Shown in pieces: positions 8,506 through 17,796 of a stretch of 64,000 bases of DNA; the stretch's first letter is position 1; the number at the start of each line of letters is the position of its first letter. Origin of the DNA: Pedobacter cryoconitis (GTDB lineage Bacteria; Bacteroidota; Bacteroidia; Sphingobacteriales; Sphingobacteriaceae); contig NZ_JACHCC010000003.1 in assembly GCF_014207135.1 (NCBI RefSeq), forward strand, positions 62,001 through 126,000, written 5' to 3'. The notes beneath the pieces were generated by a model. The model was not told where the DNA came from. It searched no databases and saw only the letters and a list, made by a program, of their open reading frames with translations. Both the position numbers and the translations under genes were made by a program.

Positions 8506-8757
8506 TTAACAAATCAGAAGCAGCCAATATCCACCGTCATTTTCTGTAGGTTCCCGATGAACACATGGTAAAACTTTTTGTTCAGGATGATCTACTGCTA
8601 ATTTCCAAAGATGACCTAATCCTAAGTTTATTGGCTGGGCACTGGGTTTAGGCTGATAATGCAGATCAAAATAATATTCCTTCAAAAAAGTTTCAAATTC
8701 TGCTTCTGAACCCACTATGAAATTCCGTATTAAGAGAGTTGGCCTTTTTTTTATCAC
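8506..8757 (-). pseudogene. Duplicated 3' end of a DUF1826 gene
   Basis: The last ~68 codons (from GSEAEFETFLKEYYFDLHYQ to LLLIC) are almost identical to the C-terminus of the complete DUF1826-like gene at 17.1-17.8 kb. The similarity spans 210 bp at the DNA level (8503-8712 against 17056-17265) with scattered substitutions. The first ~15 codons here (IKKRPTLLIRNFIV) are unrelated and merely happen to be open. The fragment lacks the N-terminal two thirds of the protein and is most likely non-functional debris of a partial duplication or recombination. Confidence 0.8.
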
Positions 8758-8824
8758 ACCTATGAATTACTTTGGAAGTTTTACAAATGAAATTTTGCAG
8801 CAAAATTAGAATCGAAATTTTTGG

Positions 8825-8862
8825 ACAAAAAAAAGCATCTATCTTTTAAGATAGATGCTTTT
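8825..8862 (-). terminator. Rho-independent terminator of the cold-shock gene
   Basis: A perfect 15-bp stem (AAAAGCATCTATCTT at 8831-8845, pairing with 8848-8862) with a 2-base loop is followed, on the minus strand, by a run of eight T residues. It lies 23 bp past the stop codon of the cold-shock gene and is oriented to end its transcript. Confidence 0.85.
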
Positions 8863-8885
8863 ATCAATTTATGAAGGAAATCTAA

Positions 8886-9077
8886 TTAGCTGATCTTAAC
8901 ATTAATTGCATTCAAGCCTTTTTTACCTTGCTCGATGTCGTAGCTTACTGAATCATTCTCACGAATGTTATCCATTAAACCAGATGAATGAACAAAGATT
9001 TCGCTATCGCCATTAGCAGGCACGATAAATCCAAAACCTTTTGTCTCATTGAAAAATTTTACTGTTCCTTGTTGCAT
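8886..9077 (-). CDS. cspA: Cold-shock domain protein (CspA family)
   Basis: I use the internal ATG at 9077 (MQQGTVKFFNETKGFGFIVP), giving 63 aa, the family-typical length; the longer frame adds eight residues with no family counterpart. The single OB-fold has RNP-1 KGFGFI (residues ~13-18) and RNP-2 EIFVHSS (~27-33), the single-stranded nucleic-acid binding motifs. Known role: an RNA chaperone or antiterminator active in cold shock or growth-phase changes. An AT-rich leader of about 100 nt precedes it, and such leaders often give cold-responsive translation in this family. A strong terminator follows, so it is monocistronic. Confidence 0.93.
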   Translation of the reverse strand: MQQGTVKFFNETKGFGFIVPANGDSEIFVHSSGLMDNIRENDSVSYDIEQGKKGLNAINVKIS

Positions 9078-9191
9078 TATATTGTATTTAATTATCTTCA
9101 AATATAATTAAAATATATTGATTATCAAATAATATTTTTAATTATATTTTAAAATTGAAATAATATTTTGTTGCTTTTGAAAAATTAAAGA

Positions 9192-9653
9192 TTAATCAAT
9201 AAAATGATATAAGAACACGACATCGCCATTATAAGCTGGTTTTGGCTGATCTTTAATAACAAGGGTTGCCTCAATTACAACTTTGGTAACTCCTCTCAAA
9301 TTCGCTATAGATTTCAGTTTAGCTTTTAATTGCACTTCGCTATCAACCAAAACCGCCTGTCCAAATTTAAATCGCTCTATGCCATAGTTTATTTCCATTT
9401 TAATGTTGCGGACATCTGCAATTTGCTTCCACAAATATGGGATTAATGATAAGGTTAAATAACCATGTGCGATAGTTGCCTTAAATGGGCCTTCAGTTTC
9501 AGCTTTCTGCTGATCAACGTGTATCCACTGGTGATCTAATGTTGCATCAGCAAATCTGTTAATCTGTTCCTGACTTATTTTATGCCAGTTAGAAACACCT
9601 AACTCTTTACCTAAATGCGATTGATACTCTTCGAAACTATTAATTATTAACAT
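9192..9653 (-). CDS. MaoC-family (R)-specific enoyl-CoA hydratase
   Basis: The 153-aa single hot-dog domain carries the hydratase-2 motif: FADATLDHQWIHVDQQKAET (residues ~34-53), with the catalytic Asp-x5-His pattern, and FKATIAHGYLTLSLIPYLW (~57-75). The family hydrates trans-2-enoyl-CoA to (R)-3-hydroxyacyl-CoA or acts as a related dehydratase in acyl-CoA metabolism. It is adjacent to and co-directional with a fatty-acid desaturase gene, separated by about 190 bp, consistent with a lipid-metabolism neighbourhood but not a tight operon. The physiological substrate cannot be read from sequence. Confidence 0.88.
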   Translation of the reverse strand: MLIINSFEEYQSHLGKELGVSNWHKISQEQINRFADATLDHQWIHVDQQKAETEGPFKATIAHGYLTLSLIPYLWKQIADVRNIKMEINYGIERFKFGQAVLVDSEVQLKAKLKSIANLRGVTKVVIEATLVIKDQPKPAYNGDVVFLYHFID

Positions 9654-9842
9654 ATGTCGGGTCTTTAGGATTTACAATTAGTTTAATGGTATATTAAACA
9701 GAGATTCTTTTATTCTTTAATAAAAAATCTTCACGTTTTAATTCAAAAAGGATTAGTTGTATAATTTAACACTATTTCAATATTAAACTAAATATTTTCT
9801 GTTCGAAGCATGGAAGTCATTTTGTGCTTGCAATTTTCTATT

Positions 9843-10880
9843 TTAAGAAGCTTCCTTTGTTTTCTGGTAAGGATTGTGGTGGTTTTTGAGAAAATGTTTC
9901 TTATAATCTTTATAGCTATTCACTGCGCCCAGAATGCTCATTATTTTAATGTAGTACCAAGCCAGGTCGATTTGGTGAGTTTTGAAACCACTTCTGGCGC
10001 TTTTAGGATATAAATGGTGATTGTTATGCCATTCACCGGCGACAATACCTGGCCACAATTGATTGATAGATTTGTCTTTATCACTGAAGTCTGTGCCTGC
10101 CCTTTGTTTGTCCTTTCCTTTCGCGTGGCCTTCGTAATTAAATGTCCTTACACCAACCGCCCAGAATCCTGCTGCTCCAAAGAGACTACAGGCGAGTGCG
10201 TGGCCACCGATAAGATAGAATGCTAAGTACCAAAAAGACCAGTTAAGTAGCCAGGACACTATTGCATACGATGGATTCACATAAGAACCCCATTTTTGAT
10301 ATTGTTTGTAAGTATTGGCTGTCACACCTGTATGCTGCATCAGCATTCTAACCCGGTTATAATCTGTTTCACACAAATCTTTTGCTATAGGCTGGTGGTT
10401 AACATCAGCAAGAAAACAATATAAAAAACCCGCCTGCGCATTATATGGGTCACCAGGTTGATCTGATTTGGAGTGATGTACATGATGTGAAATCACATAT
10501 ATTTCTTCTGGGATCACATTTAATGTTAAATTTTGTGTAAAAAACCGCCAGAATGAGTTGCGGAATTTATAGGCGCCATGCGTGCAATAGCGATGGTGCC
10601 AGATCGTTCCATGAGTACCCATAATAATCATGCTATAAACAAACGCAGCCAATACTGTCCACCAGCTTAAAAAATTGAACAGGAATACCAGAAAAAATGG
10701 AACCAGACAGGCTACTTTGAGCCAGCTAAAAAAAGGAAGCCAGTTTTTTCGGTCTTTAAATACATTTAACCTTGAAAAAAACTCGCGGAAGATTTGGTTT
10801 GTTGTTGGTTTTATTGATGTACCCTGGTCGTCTTGCCACCCATATGAGGGGCGCTGTAATACATAATCCAAAAATGGCAT
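9843..10880 (-). CDS. Acyl-CoA/fatty-acid desaturase (membrane di-iron)
   Basis: The 345-aa protein has the three histidine boxes of membrane desaturases: HRYCTH (residues 96-101), HHVHH (132-136) and HNNHH (near residue 290, EWHNNHHLYP), which together bind the di-iron centre. Hydrophobic segments at about 57-90 and 200-235 form the membrane pairs expected for the delta-9 stearoyl-CoA desaturase group. It should introduce a cis double bond into acyl chains in the inner membrane, adjusting fluidity. The proximity of a cold-shock gene fits a temperature-adaptation neighbourhood, but that link is inference. Length and motif spacing are normal. Confidence 0.92.
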   Translation of the reverse strand: MPFLDYVLQRPSYGWQDDQGTSIKPTTNQIFREFFSRLNVFKDRKNWLPFFSWLKVACLVPFFLVFLFNFLSWWTVLAAFVYSMIIMGTHGTIWHHRYCTHGAYKFRNSFWRFFTQNLTLNVIPEEIYVISHHVHHSKSDQPGDPYNAQAGFLYCFLADVNHQPIAKDLCETDYNRVRMLMQHTGVTANTYKQYQKWGSYVNPSYAIVSWLLNWSFWYLAFYLIGGHALACSLFGAAGFWAVGVRTFNYEGHAKGKDKQRAGTDFSDKDKSINQLWPGIVAGEWHNNHHLYPKSARSGFKTHQIDLAWYYIKIMSILGAVNSYKDYKKHFLKNHHNPYQKTKEAS

Positions 10881-11204
10881 AGCGTAAAAAAATTGGTTAG
10901 TTTATTAATAATCTTATGTATGTCAATCGAGGCGCAATTATAATAAACATATTAATTAAATGAAATAGAATTTCAAGGAAAATGTACATTTAACTCAATT
11001 TAAATCGAATATTGGAGGGGTATTGTTGCCATAGAGTTCTAATGTTATTATAGAAAGGGTTGCTCCGTGATAAGTGACCAATCGTGTCCCGGATGGTTTT
11101 TTATCTAATTTCTGATAAACAAAACTTGTATCTTATCGGTATCTGTGGTATTAAGTTTTACAGTTATGAAAAAAGTAAGTAGAAGATGGTTTATGCCGAA
11201 AATT
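10881..11204. other. Intergenic stretch without a supported gene
   Basis: This separates the desaturase start from the P-type ATPase remnant. A short plus-strand frame at about 11187-11275 (MVYAENFTDAQKKKIETSLK) looks protein-like but ends after ~29 codons and has no family, so it is not called. No hairpin or RNA gene was recognised. It presumably holds the desaturase promoter. Confidence 0.4.
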
Positions 11205-11702
11205 TTACTGATGCACAAAAGAAGAAAATAGAAACTTCATTGAAAAATGTTGTTGAATGGGGTAGGAGGCCCTGAGGAAACTAAAATTATTATTCGGGTT
11301 ACTGTTTACCATTATAATGCCAACTGATTCTGGGCGTATTTTATCTGATAGAGCGATGTATCCGGCAAGTTTGTGATCAATGATGACAAAAACTACAGTT
11401 TCCGTGTCGTTAGATTTAAATCCTTCAGGCACATTTATGCTTTCTTCCTTTAAATAATCTGGGCCAACCACTAATACGCTCTTATCCTCAACTATAGCTT
11501 CTACACCCTGGCCGGTAATGGCTTTAAAATCTTTGACCGGTGGCGTACTTATCTTTAGATCGCTAGCTTTTTTTAGAATACCGGTCGCAATAGGATGTTC
11601 TGATTTAGTAAGCATTCCGGTTTTATCAAAAACGACCGTGGTGATTTTCCTGGAATTTTCAAATGAAGTTCTATTCTTAATCAAAATAAACCGAATGCTC
11701 AT
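11205..11702 (-). pseudogene. Truncated copper-type P1B ATPase fragment
   Basis: The fragment has the phosphorylation loop and part of the nucleotide-binding domain of a CopA/CtpA-like ATPase: SRKITTVVFDKTGMLTKSEH (the canonical DKTGT is altered to DKTGM), then AITGQGVEAIV and VVFVIIDHKLAGYIALSDKI. The N-terminal metal-binding and transmembrane segments are missing, and after ~130 residues the sequence derails into unrelated codons before the hinge GDN motif. It cannot transport. Intact versions of this ATPase often sit with phosphoketolase and acetate kinase genes in Bacteroidota stress islands (recalled, not checked), and the metal-binding AraC regulator about 4 kb away supports a former metal-response link. 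Confidence 0.8.
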
Positions 11703-11743
11703 ATCCCGACAATGGTTGGGCCCGGGCGGTATCTGTAAGTTTC

Positions 11744-14134
11744 TCAGTTATCATCGCTTTGATTCCATTTCCAATTAAGTATCTCCGGCATATCCTCACC
11801 ATGGGCATCAATAAAGTGCTTATGTTGTATAAGTTTATCTTTCATCATTTGCTTCAGGTAATCTCCTTTAGCGCCAAGATTCGGAACACGGTCAACAATA
11901 TCCTGAACCAGGTGGAACCTGTCCAGCTCATTCTGTACGCGCATATCAAAAGGAGTAGTGATAGTACCTTCTTCTTTGTATCCCCTAACGTGCAAATTAA
12001 GGTTAGTACGACGATAAGTTATACGGTGGATCAACCACGGATAACCATGAAATGCAAAAACAATATGTTTATTTTTGGTAAACAGCGAATCGTAATCCTG
12101 GTCGCTCAGACCATGGGGATGTTCGCTGGCAGACTGTAGTTTCATCAGGTCAACAACATTAACTACCCGAACTTTCAAATCGGGTAAATGTTTGCGAAGA
12201 ATAGAAACAGCTGCCAGTACTTCTAAGGTAGGGGTGTCTCCGCAACTCGCCATAACCACATCTGGTTCCGATTCCTGGTCATTACTTGCCCATTGCCATA
12301 TCCCAATACCTTCAGTACAATGAATTACGGCAGCATCCATCGTTAACCATTGAGGCAGCGCATGTTTACCGGCAACAACCACATTTACATAATTCCTGCT
12401 GCGTAGGCAATGATCAAAAACTGATAAAAGGCAATTGGCATCGGGTGGTAAATATACCCGGACAATGTCGGCTTTTTTATTAATGACATGGTCAAGAAAT
12501 CCCGGGTCCTGGTGAGTGAAACCATTGTGATCCTGTTGCCACACATGCGAAGAAAGCAAATAATTCAGCGAGGCTATATTGCGCCTCCATGGCAATTCTT
12601 TAGTAACTTTCAACCATTTAGCATGTTGACTGAACATAGAATCGACGATACGAATAAAGGCTTCATAACTATTAAAAAGGCCGTGTCTGCCAGTAAGTAA
12701 ATACCCCTCAAGCCACCCCTGACACTGGTGTTCACTCAGTTGTGCATCCATTATCCGGCCTGATGGCGCTAAAAACTCATCATTTTCTTCTTTTTTTGCA
12801 TCCCATTGGCGGTTACTAACTTCAAATACAGCACCTAATAAGTTCGAGAGGGTTTCATCCGGCCCGAATACACGGAAATTATCTCGGTTGAGCTTAATTA
12901 TATCCCGGAAAAATTTTCCCAATATGGTGGTATCTCCAAGCTGTACTGAACCTGGCGAAGGTATAGTTACAGCATGGTCTCTAAAATCGGGCATATAGAG
13001 ATCGCGCAATAACATACCGCCATTGGTATGTGGATTTGCGCCCATACGCCGGTTGCCTTTCGGAGCCAAATCAGCTAGTTCGGGTATAAGTGTGCCGTTT
13101 TCATCAAATAGTTCCTCGGGCTTGTAGCTTTTCATCCAGATCTCCAGTTGCTCTACGTGTTCGGGATGTTTGATATCTACCAGAATAGGTACCTGGTGTG
13201 ACCGAAATGTTCCTTCATTAGGCAAACCATCAACTTCTTTTGGACCTGTCCAACCTTTTGGTGAGCGTAACACGATCATTGGCCAGCGCGGGCGGGTATT
13301 ATCATTATTATTTCGTGCATTTTCCTGATATTGCTTGATGTCTGCTATGGCCTGGTCTAACACACCTGCCATTAATTGATGCATAGTTTGCGGATCATCA
13401 CCCTCCACAAAATACGGTGTCCAACCGCAACCTTGCAGAAACTTCTCTAATTCCTCATGTTCGATTCTGGAAAGTAAAGTGGGATTGCTAATTTTATATC
13501 CGTTTAAATGCAAAATGGGCAACACCGCTCCATCCGTGATTGGATTTAAAAATTTATTGGATTGCCATGCTGTTGCCAGGGGGCCAGTCTCAGCTTCGCC
13601 ATCGCCAATAACACAGGCCACTATCAGATCTGGGTTGTCAAATGCAGCACCAAAGGCATGACTAAGCGAATAACCCAATTCTCCACCTTCATGGATGGAG
13701 CCTGGAGTCGTTGGTGCAACATGACTCGAAATACCACCGGGGAACGAAAATTTGGTGAATAATTTTTTCATCCCGGCTTCGTCTCTTGTAAAGTCTGGAT
13801 AAACGTCGCTCCAGGTACCTTCCAAATAAACGTTTCCTACGATAGCCGGTCCACCGTGTCCTGGACCGGCGACATAAAATAGGTTAAGGTCATACTTAAT
13901 AATGATGCGGTTCAAATGCACATAAATAAAATTTTGCCCCGGCGTGGTACCCCAATGTCCAACAACAAGCGGTTTAACGTGGGAGAGTTTTAAAGGCTCT
14001 CTCAAAAGTGGGTTGTCATATAAATAGATCTGTCCTACCGAAAGGTAATTAGCAGCGCGCCAGTAAGCATCCATATTTTTAAGTAACTCAGGGGATAGGG
14101 GTGCTGCCACTGTATTTATTGTTGCTGTTTCCAT
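11744..14134 (-). CDS. xfp: Xylulose-5-phosphate/fructose-6-phosphate phosphoketolase
   Basis: The 796-aa protein is full length for the family (~790-825 aa). TPP-enzyme landmarks are visible: [18 protein letters not shown] near the N-terminus, [12 protein letters not shown] (about residue 92), [20 protein letters not shown], and [20 protein letters not shown] (about 178-197), the TPP/Mg-binding motif. The enzyme splits xylulose-5-P (and usually fructose-6-P) with phosphate into acetyl-phosphate and a shorter sugar phosphate. The acetate kinase gene lies 5 bp upstream in the same operon and would convert the acetyl-phosphate to acetate and ATP, making a short ATP-yielding bypass of lower glycolysis. 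Confidence 0.96.
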   Translation of the reverse strand: METATINTVAAPLSPELLKNMDAYWRAANYLSVGQIYLYDNPLLREPLKLSHVKPLVVGHWGTTPGQNFIYVHLNRIIIKYDLNLFYVAGPGHGGPAIVGNVYLEGTWSDVYPDFTRDEAGMKKLFTKFSFPGGISSHVAPTTPGSIHEGGELGYSLSHAFGAAFDNPDLIVACVIGDGEAETGPLATAWQSNKFLNPITDGAVLPILHLNGYKISNPTLLSRIEHEELEKFLQGCGWTPYFVEGDDPQTMHQLMAGVLDQAIADIKQYQENARNNNDNTRPRWPMIVLRSPKGWTGPKEVDGLPNEGTFRSHQVPILVDIKHPEHVEQLEIWMKSYKPEELFDENGTLIPELADLAPKGNRRMGANPHTNGGMLLRDLYMPDFRDHAVTIPSPGSVQLGDTTILGKFFRDIIKLNRDNFRVFGPDETLSNLLGAVFEVSNRQWDAKKEENDEFLAPSGRIMDAQLSEHQCQGWLEGYLLTGRHGLFNSYEAFIRIVDSMFSQHAKWLKVTKELPWRRNIASLNYLLSSHVWQQDHNGFTHQDPGFLDHVINKKADIVRVYLPPDANCLLSVFDHCLRSRNYVNVVVAGKHALPQWLTMDAAVIHCTEGIGIWQWASNDQESEPDVVMASCGDTPTLEVLAAVSILRKHLPDLKVRVVNVVDLMKLQSASEHPHGLSDQDYDSLFTKNKHIVFAFHGYPWLIHRITYRRTNLNLHVRGYKEEGTITTPFDMRVQNELDRFHLVQDIVDRVPNLGAKGDYLKQMMKDKLIQHKHFIDAHGEDMPEILNWKWNQSDDN

Positions 14135-14139
14135 AAATA

Positions 14140-15360
14140 TTAATTTTTAATGTTATAACTCAAAAGTTTATATACTGATTTCGCAATCATTAATTCTTCG
14201 TTAGTCTTGATCACCCAAACGGATGCCTTATCGGTACCTATTGAAATGAATGTTTCATTCTTGATATTTTTAGTTTCATCTAGTTCAATCCCTAAAAATT
14301 GAAGCCCTTTGCAGATCCGTTCGCGAATCTCAGGTGAATGCTCTCCTATACCACCAGAGAATATAAGTGTGTCCAAACCACCAAGTACAGCAGCAAAAGC
14401 GCCAATCCATTTGATCGTTTGGTAGCAAAAAAGCTCAACAGCCTCTGCAGCCCGATGATCGTGTTGCTGTATGTTTAGCAGTTCCTGCATATCGGCTGTA
14501 GTTTCTGAAATACCTAATAGACCCGACTCATGATTAATCAGGTGGTTGAATTTTTTAGGGGAAAGCTTTTCCGATTTTATTAAATACCAGGCAACGCCGG
14601 GGTCAATATCGCCTGTGCGGGTACTCATCGTTAAGCCGGATGCTGGCGTAAAACCCATACTGGTGTCCATGCTTTTCCTATCTTTTACTGCTGCAAGGCT
14701 TGCTCCGCTGCCCAAATGTGCCATGATAATTTTACCCATTGAGGCCTTAGCGCCTGCAATCTGTTCAAATTCTTCCATGAGATAAGAATAAGAAAGGCCA
14801 TGAAAACCATAACGCTTGATTCCTTTAACCTGATATTTACGTGGTATGGGCAATAGTTTTGCGATATTGGGCATTGAGGAATGGAAAGACGTGTCGAAAC
14901 AAGCCACCTGATCCAACTGCGGGAAGTGCTTTTTAAATGCTTCTACCAATTTGATCTCTGCGGGAAGGTGCTCTGGATCGTAGGCGCTGATCTCTTTTAA
15001 TTCCATTATCAATTTTGCAGTAATGAATTCAGGTGATCCATGATTCATTCCCTGGACTATCCGATGTCCTATTGCCTTTATCTGGACAAACTCGGTCTCC
15101 TTTGCAAGCCAGTTAACAAGCCAGTCCGCAGCTTCACAGTGGTTTGCCACTTTGATACCAATTTGGCGCTGTCGTTCTCCACCAGAACGCATAAAGTTGA
15201 GGTTTGTACTACTGCTTCCAATATTTTCCATTTCACCGACCAGCAATTGATTAAGTGAATCATCCATTTCATACAAAGCATATTTAATACTTGATGAGCC
15301 TCCGTTTATCGTCAGTAAGCAGTTTTTTGAACTATCATACATGGAATTTTCTCTCTTCAT
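14140..15360 (-). CDS. ackA: Acetate kinase
   Basis: The 406-aa protein belongs to the ASKHA kinase fold. It has the N-terminal phosphate-binding motif [16 protein letters not shown] (residues ~13-28), the second signature GYRFHGLSY-like [22 protein letters not shown] (ATP/acetate site), [11 protein letters not shown], and [15 protein letters not shown] near the C-terminus. It interconverts acetyl-phosphate plus ADP and acetate plus ATP. A later ATG at 15342 ([11 protein letters not shown]) is an equally plausible start and has an AAGAGAG purine run upstream. The gene sits between the cupin gene and xfp on one transcript, so its job is to harvest phosphoketolase-derived acetyl-phosphate. Confidence 0.96.
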   Translation of the reverse strand: MKRENSMYDSSKNCLLTINGGSSSIKYALYEMDDSLNQLLVGEMENIGSSSTNLNFMRSGGERQRQIGIKVANHCEAADWLVNWLAKETEFVQIKAIGHRIVQGMNHGSPEFITAKLIMELKEISAYDPEHLPAEIKLVEAFKKHFPQLDQVACFDTSFHSSMPNIAKLLPIPRKYQVKGIKRYGFHGLSYSYLMEEFEQIAGAKASMGKIIMAHLGSGASLAAVKDRKSMDTSMGFTPASGLTMSTRTGDIDPGVAWYLIKSEKLSPKKFNHLINHESGLLGISETTADMQELLNIQQHDHRAAEAVELFCYQTIKWIGAFAAVLGGLDTLIFSGGIGEHSPEIRERICKGLQFLGIELDETKNIKNETFISIGTDKASVWVIKTNEELMIAKSVYKLLSYNIKN

Positions 15361-15373
15361 GGTTTAGTTTTGA

Positions 15374-15739
15374 TTAATCATAACCACTTTTGATGATGGT
15401 TTGGATCATCTTGAACCGTCCGTTTGGTTTGATGAAACTGGAAAGATGGGCTGGAATGACAATACCTTGCCCAGATTTAAGATGGTTGGAGACCTGGTCG
15501 ATAACAATTTCAGCTTCTCCTTCAATGATCTGGGCGAACGTATCAAAAGGGGTTATCTTTTCAGTCAATCCTTCCCCACTGTCAAAAGACATAATGCTGA
15601 TGTTGCCAGTAGATTTTTTGATGATGGTCTTTATAACTACCGCATTTGGTACATATTCAATGATTTCCACGATAATGTGCGACTTCCCTTTTTCTATTTC
15701 ACTAATATTCAGCTCATCCTGTTTATTTTTTTGATCCAT
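15374..15739 (-). CDS. Small cupin-domain protein, first gene of the phosphoketolase operon
   Basis: From the ATG at 15739 (MDQKNKQDELNISEIEKGKS) the product is 121 aa and forms one RmlC-like cupin: SIMSFDSGEGLTEKITPFDT, FAQIIEGEAEIVIDQ, LKSGQGIVIPAHLSSFIKPN. The first cupin motif lacks the usual pair of histidines and has Glu/Lys there, so metal binding is doubtful. It lies 13 bp upstream of ackA. Small cupins in this operon position are likely to be binding or sensor proteins, or isomerase-like, but no activity can be assigned. An alternative start 39 bp upstream adds an unlikely histidine-rich N-terminus. Confidence 0.75.
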   Translation of the reverse strand: MDQKNKQDELNISEIEKGKSHIIVEIIEYVPNAVVIKTIIKKSTGNISIMSFDSGEGLTEKITPFDTFAQIIEGEAEIVIDQVSNHLKSGQGIVIPAHLSSFIKPNGRFKMIQTIIKSGYD

Positions 15740-15867
15740 AATCTGCTTTTTTGGAATAAATAAATGTATATGCATCATGCTTTACCTGGAAACGAGATTT
15801 AGTTCACGGCAATAGGATAACAGTAAACATTATAAAGATGAGGTTCCATTTTTTTGCAGTGTTACAC

Positions 15868-15904
15868 AACTTGATGAATAAGTTACATTATTCACACCTG
15901 TGAA
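15868..15904. promoter_or_regulatory. Two inverted repeats in the divergent promoter region upstream of the phosphoketolase operon
   Basis: In the ~350-bp gap between the cupin/ackA/xfp operon and the divergent HMA-AraC gene there are two symmetric sites: AACTT-N7-AAGTT (15868-15884) and TTCACA-CC-TGTGAA (15891-15904). The latter resembles a CRP/FNR-class half-site pair but with tighter spacing. Flanking GTTACA direct repeats add to the pattern. This is a candidate binding site for the neighbouring AraC protein or a CRP/FNR regulator. The rest of the gap shows nothing recognisable. Confidence 0.4.
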
Positions 15905-16092
15905 ATGAATTTTGTCTTTTACAATACGCTTAAATATGGCTTATCTTTTTAAAAATGAAACATTTACCCTTTTTGTCGGTTAATTACAGTAATAGCTATA
16001 AAATAGCTTAAGGTATAGAGCTGTTTATTCTCCCACATTTCAATCAGATCTTAATCCAGACAATCCTACATATTTAATAAATAGGTACAATC

Positions 16093-16653
16093 ATGAAACT
16101 TTATGTCAGAAATATGGTCTGTATCCGTTGCAAGATGATTGTCAAACAGGAGCTGAAAAAGCTTTCTTTGCATTTTGTAGTCGTAGAATTAGGTGAAATA
16201 GAGATCCTGGGAAATATTTCTCCTGCCCAATTGGAAGAACTTGATGTGGCTCTTTTGAAGTACGGTTTAGAGTTAATGGATAACAAAAAAAGTATTTTGA
16301 TAGAAAAAATCAAAAAAGTAATAGTGGAGCTAATCCATTATGCTGATGAGCAACAGAAAATTAATTTTTCTGATTATCTGAGTGGAAAACTAAACCATAA
16401 TTATACCTATTTAGCTAATTTGTTTTCTGATACGGTAGGAATTAACATAGAGCACTATATCATAATGCATAAGATAGAACGTGTGAAAGAATTACTGGTT
16501 TATGATGAGTTATCCCTCACCGAGATTTCCTATAAACTGCACTATAGCAGCGTTGCGCATTTATCCAATCAGTTTAAAAAGATTACAGGCTTAACGCCAT
16601 CGCACTTTAAGAAGTTGAAAGTATATAGAAAGGGTATTGTGAATCTAGAATAA
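16093..16653 (+). CDS. AraC-type regulator with an N-terminal HMA-like metal-binding domain
   Basis: The 186-aa protein fuses a ferredoxin-fold, heavy-metal-associated-like domain (residues 1-70; MVCIRCKMIVKQELKKLSLH has the CxxC metal-binding motif at residues 10-13) to a C-terminal AraC DNA-binding domain (~85-180; ELSLTEISYKLHYSSVAHLS then NQFKKITGLTPSHFKKLK). The first helix-turn-helix is around NHNYTYLANLFSDTVGINIE. The likely job is transcription control in response to Cu(I) or a similar soft metal, or to thiol state. It is divergent from the cupin-ackA-xfp operon, which ends beside a decayed copper ATPase, so it probably regulates that operon and once the ATPase too. The domains are clear; the effector is inference. 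Confidence 0.88.
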   Translation: MKLYVRNMVCIRCKMIVKQELKKLSLHFVVVELGEIEILGNISPAQLEELDVALLKYGLELMDNKKSILIEKIKKVIVELIHYADEQQKINFSDYLSGKLNHNYTYLANLFSDTVGINIEHYIIMHKIERVKELLVYDELSLTEISYKLHYSSVAHLSNQFKKITGLTPSHFKKLKVYRKGIVNLE

Positions 16654-16670
16654 TGCAATCTGACTGGATA

Positions 16671-16795
16671 TTAAGAATATTCTTTTAATAGTTGCCTATA
16701 ATCCATTAAGACGGATGATTTTGATCTAAATCCAATAAATTCATCGTCATCATTGATAACCTGCAGGTGCCCTGTGCCAGTTTCATCAAAATGTT
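16671..16795 (-). pseudogene. C-terminal remnant of a CBS-domain protein (possibly a ClC chloride channel)
   Basis: Translated on the minus strand the stretch reads HFDETGTGHLQVINDDDEFI then GFRSKSSVLMDYRQLLKEYS-stop. The pattern 'L-x-V-[IV]-[ND]-x-x-x-x-F-I-G-F-x-S-K-S-x-V-L' is the end of a CBS domain, and the DYRQLLKEYS tail recalls chloride-channel C-termini. There is no start, and upstream frames are broken. It lies between the HMA-AraC gene and the DUF1826 gene, in a 400-bp stretch that otherwise holds only decayed sequence. Confidence 0.5.
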
Positions 16796-17058
16796 AATGT
16801 CATGCAAGTATTTTAGGAGAAGAGAAAAACTATGCCGATCAGGGCATGATAGTCGCGTAATAACTTACCGTTTCCAGTACCAATGCGGTAAAGGTGATTT
16901 GCCTGGGTACATTTTGTTTAACCAGTTGATTCAAGAGACAGCCATTGCCACTCAATCCTCCTGTAGGCAAGCCTGATTAATAAACATGATAATGTGTTGT
17001 AATGTGTTTATTGTTAGTGTTTTGGGAGGTAAAAAACCTGTATACTTCAAATCATCAT

Positions 17059-17796
17059 TTAACAAATCAGAAGCAGCCGATATTCACCGTCATTTTCTAT
17101 AGGTGCCCGATGAACACATGGTAAAACTTTTTGTTCAGGATGATCTACTGCTAATTTCCAAAGATGACCTAATCCTAAAATTATTGGCTGAATATTGGGT
17201 TTAGGTTGATAATGCAGATCGAAATAATATTCCTTCAAAAAGGTTTCAAATTCCGCTTCTGAACCGTTATGTAATTCTTTGAGTTTTTCCCGGATTTCAG
17301 GAATCAATATTTTTTGTTCAACCTGATGATTGGGTAAGATTTCACTTGAAGCACCATGATAGGTGCATAAAAATGTATCCGTTCCAATAGTTGAACGATC
17401 TATATGATAAGAATATACATCTGTTGAAATGAAGTCTAACTCCTCATCTCTTTCGTAACTTTTAAGTAAATTGAGTGAAGGCGATGCTCCGAAATCTGCT
17501 AATAACTGTAAATCACTTAAGATAGTTTCCCTTGCCATATTACCTTTTTCTGATAATTGAAGCGCTAAAAGGTCTTCAATGAAAACTTCTGTAATGTTCT
17601 CTTTTAATTGAAGTTTAGACACAATTTCTTTAAAATCTCCAACTAAATTTCTGGACCAGCAAATTGCATTAATAGCTCCTTGAAAATTGGTATTTATAAG
17701 TTCAGAAAAAGTAGAAACCATTCCAATTTGATTGTTTTCAGGGAATTTATTTTTCATATTCTGGAATAAATAATTTAGTCGATTAATTCTTTGCAA
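17059..17796 (-). CDS. DUF1826 family protein
   Basis: The 245-aa protein matches my memory of DUF1826: an N-terminal helical part, a central phrase TDTFLCTYHGASSEIL (family consensus near L-x-C-T-Y-R-G-P-G-T-x-W), and a C-terminal HLWKLAVDHPEQKVLPCVHR followed by RLLLIC, where the conserved C-x-H-R-x-P and R-L-L-L close a cupin-like core. The family is uncharacterised; members in Proteobacteria are often near zinc-homeostasis genes, which I cannot confirm here. It is monocistronic. A 210-bp copy of its 3' end lies near 8.5 kb, so the locus has taken part in a partial duplication. The gene itself looks complete. Confidence 0.6.
   Translation of the reverse strand: MQRINRLNYLFQNMKNKFPENNQIGMVSTFSELINTNFQGAINAICWSRNLVGDFKEIVSKLQLKENITEVFIEDLLALQLSEKGNMARETILSDLQLLADFGASPSLNLLKSYERDEELDFISTDVYSYHIDRSTIGTDTFLCTYHGASSEILPNHQVEQKILIPEIREKLKELHNGSEAEFETFLKEYYFDLHYQPKPNIQPIILGLGHLWKLAVDHPEQKVLPCVHRAPIENDGEYRLLLIC

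Noticed and set aside
11518..13762. Several plus-strand frames opposite xfp
   Set aside because: They mirror the codon structure of the phosphoketolase gene and contain no domains.
16767..16976. 69-codon plus-strand frame after the HMA-AraC gene
   Set aside because: It is antisense to a CBS-domain remnant and has no recognisable domain.
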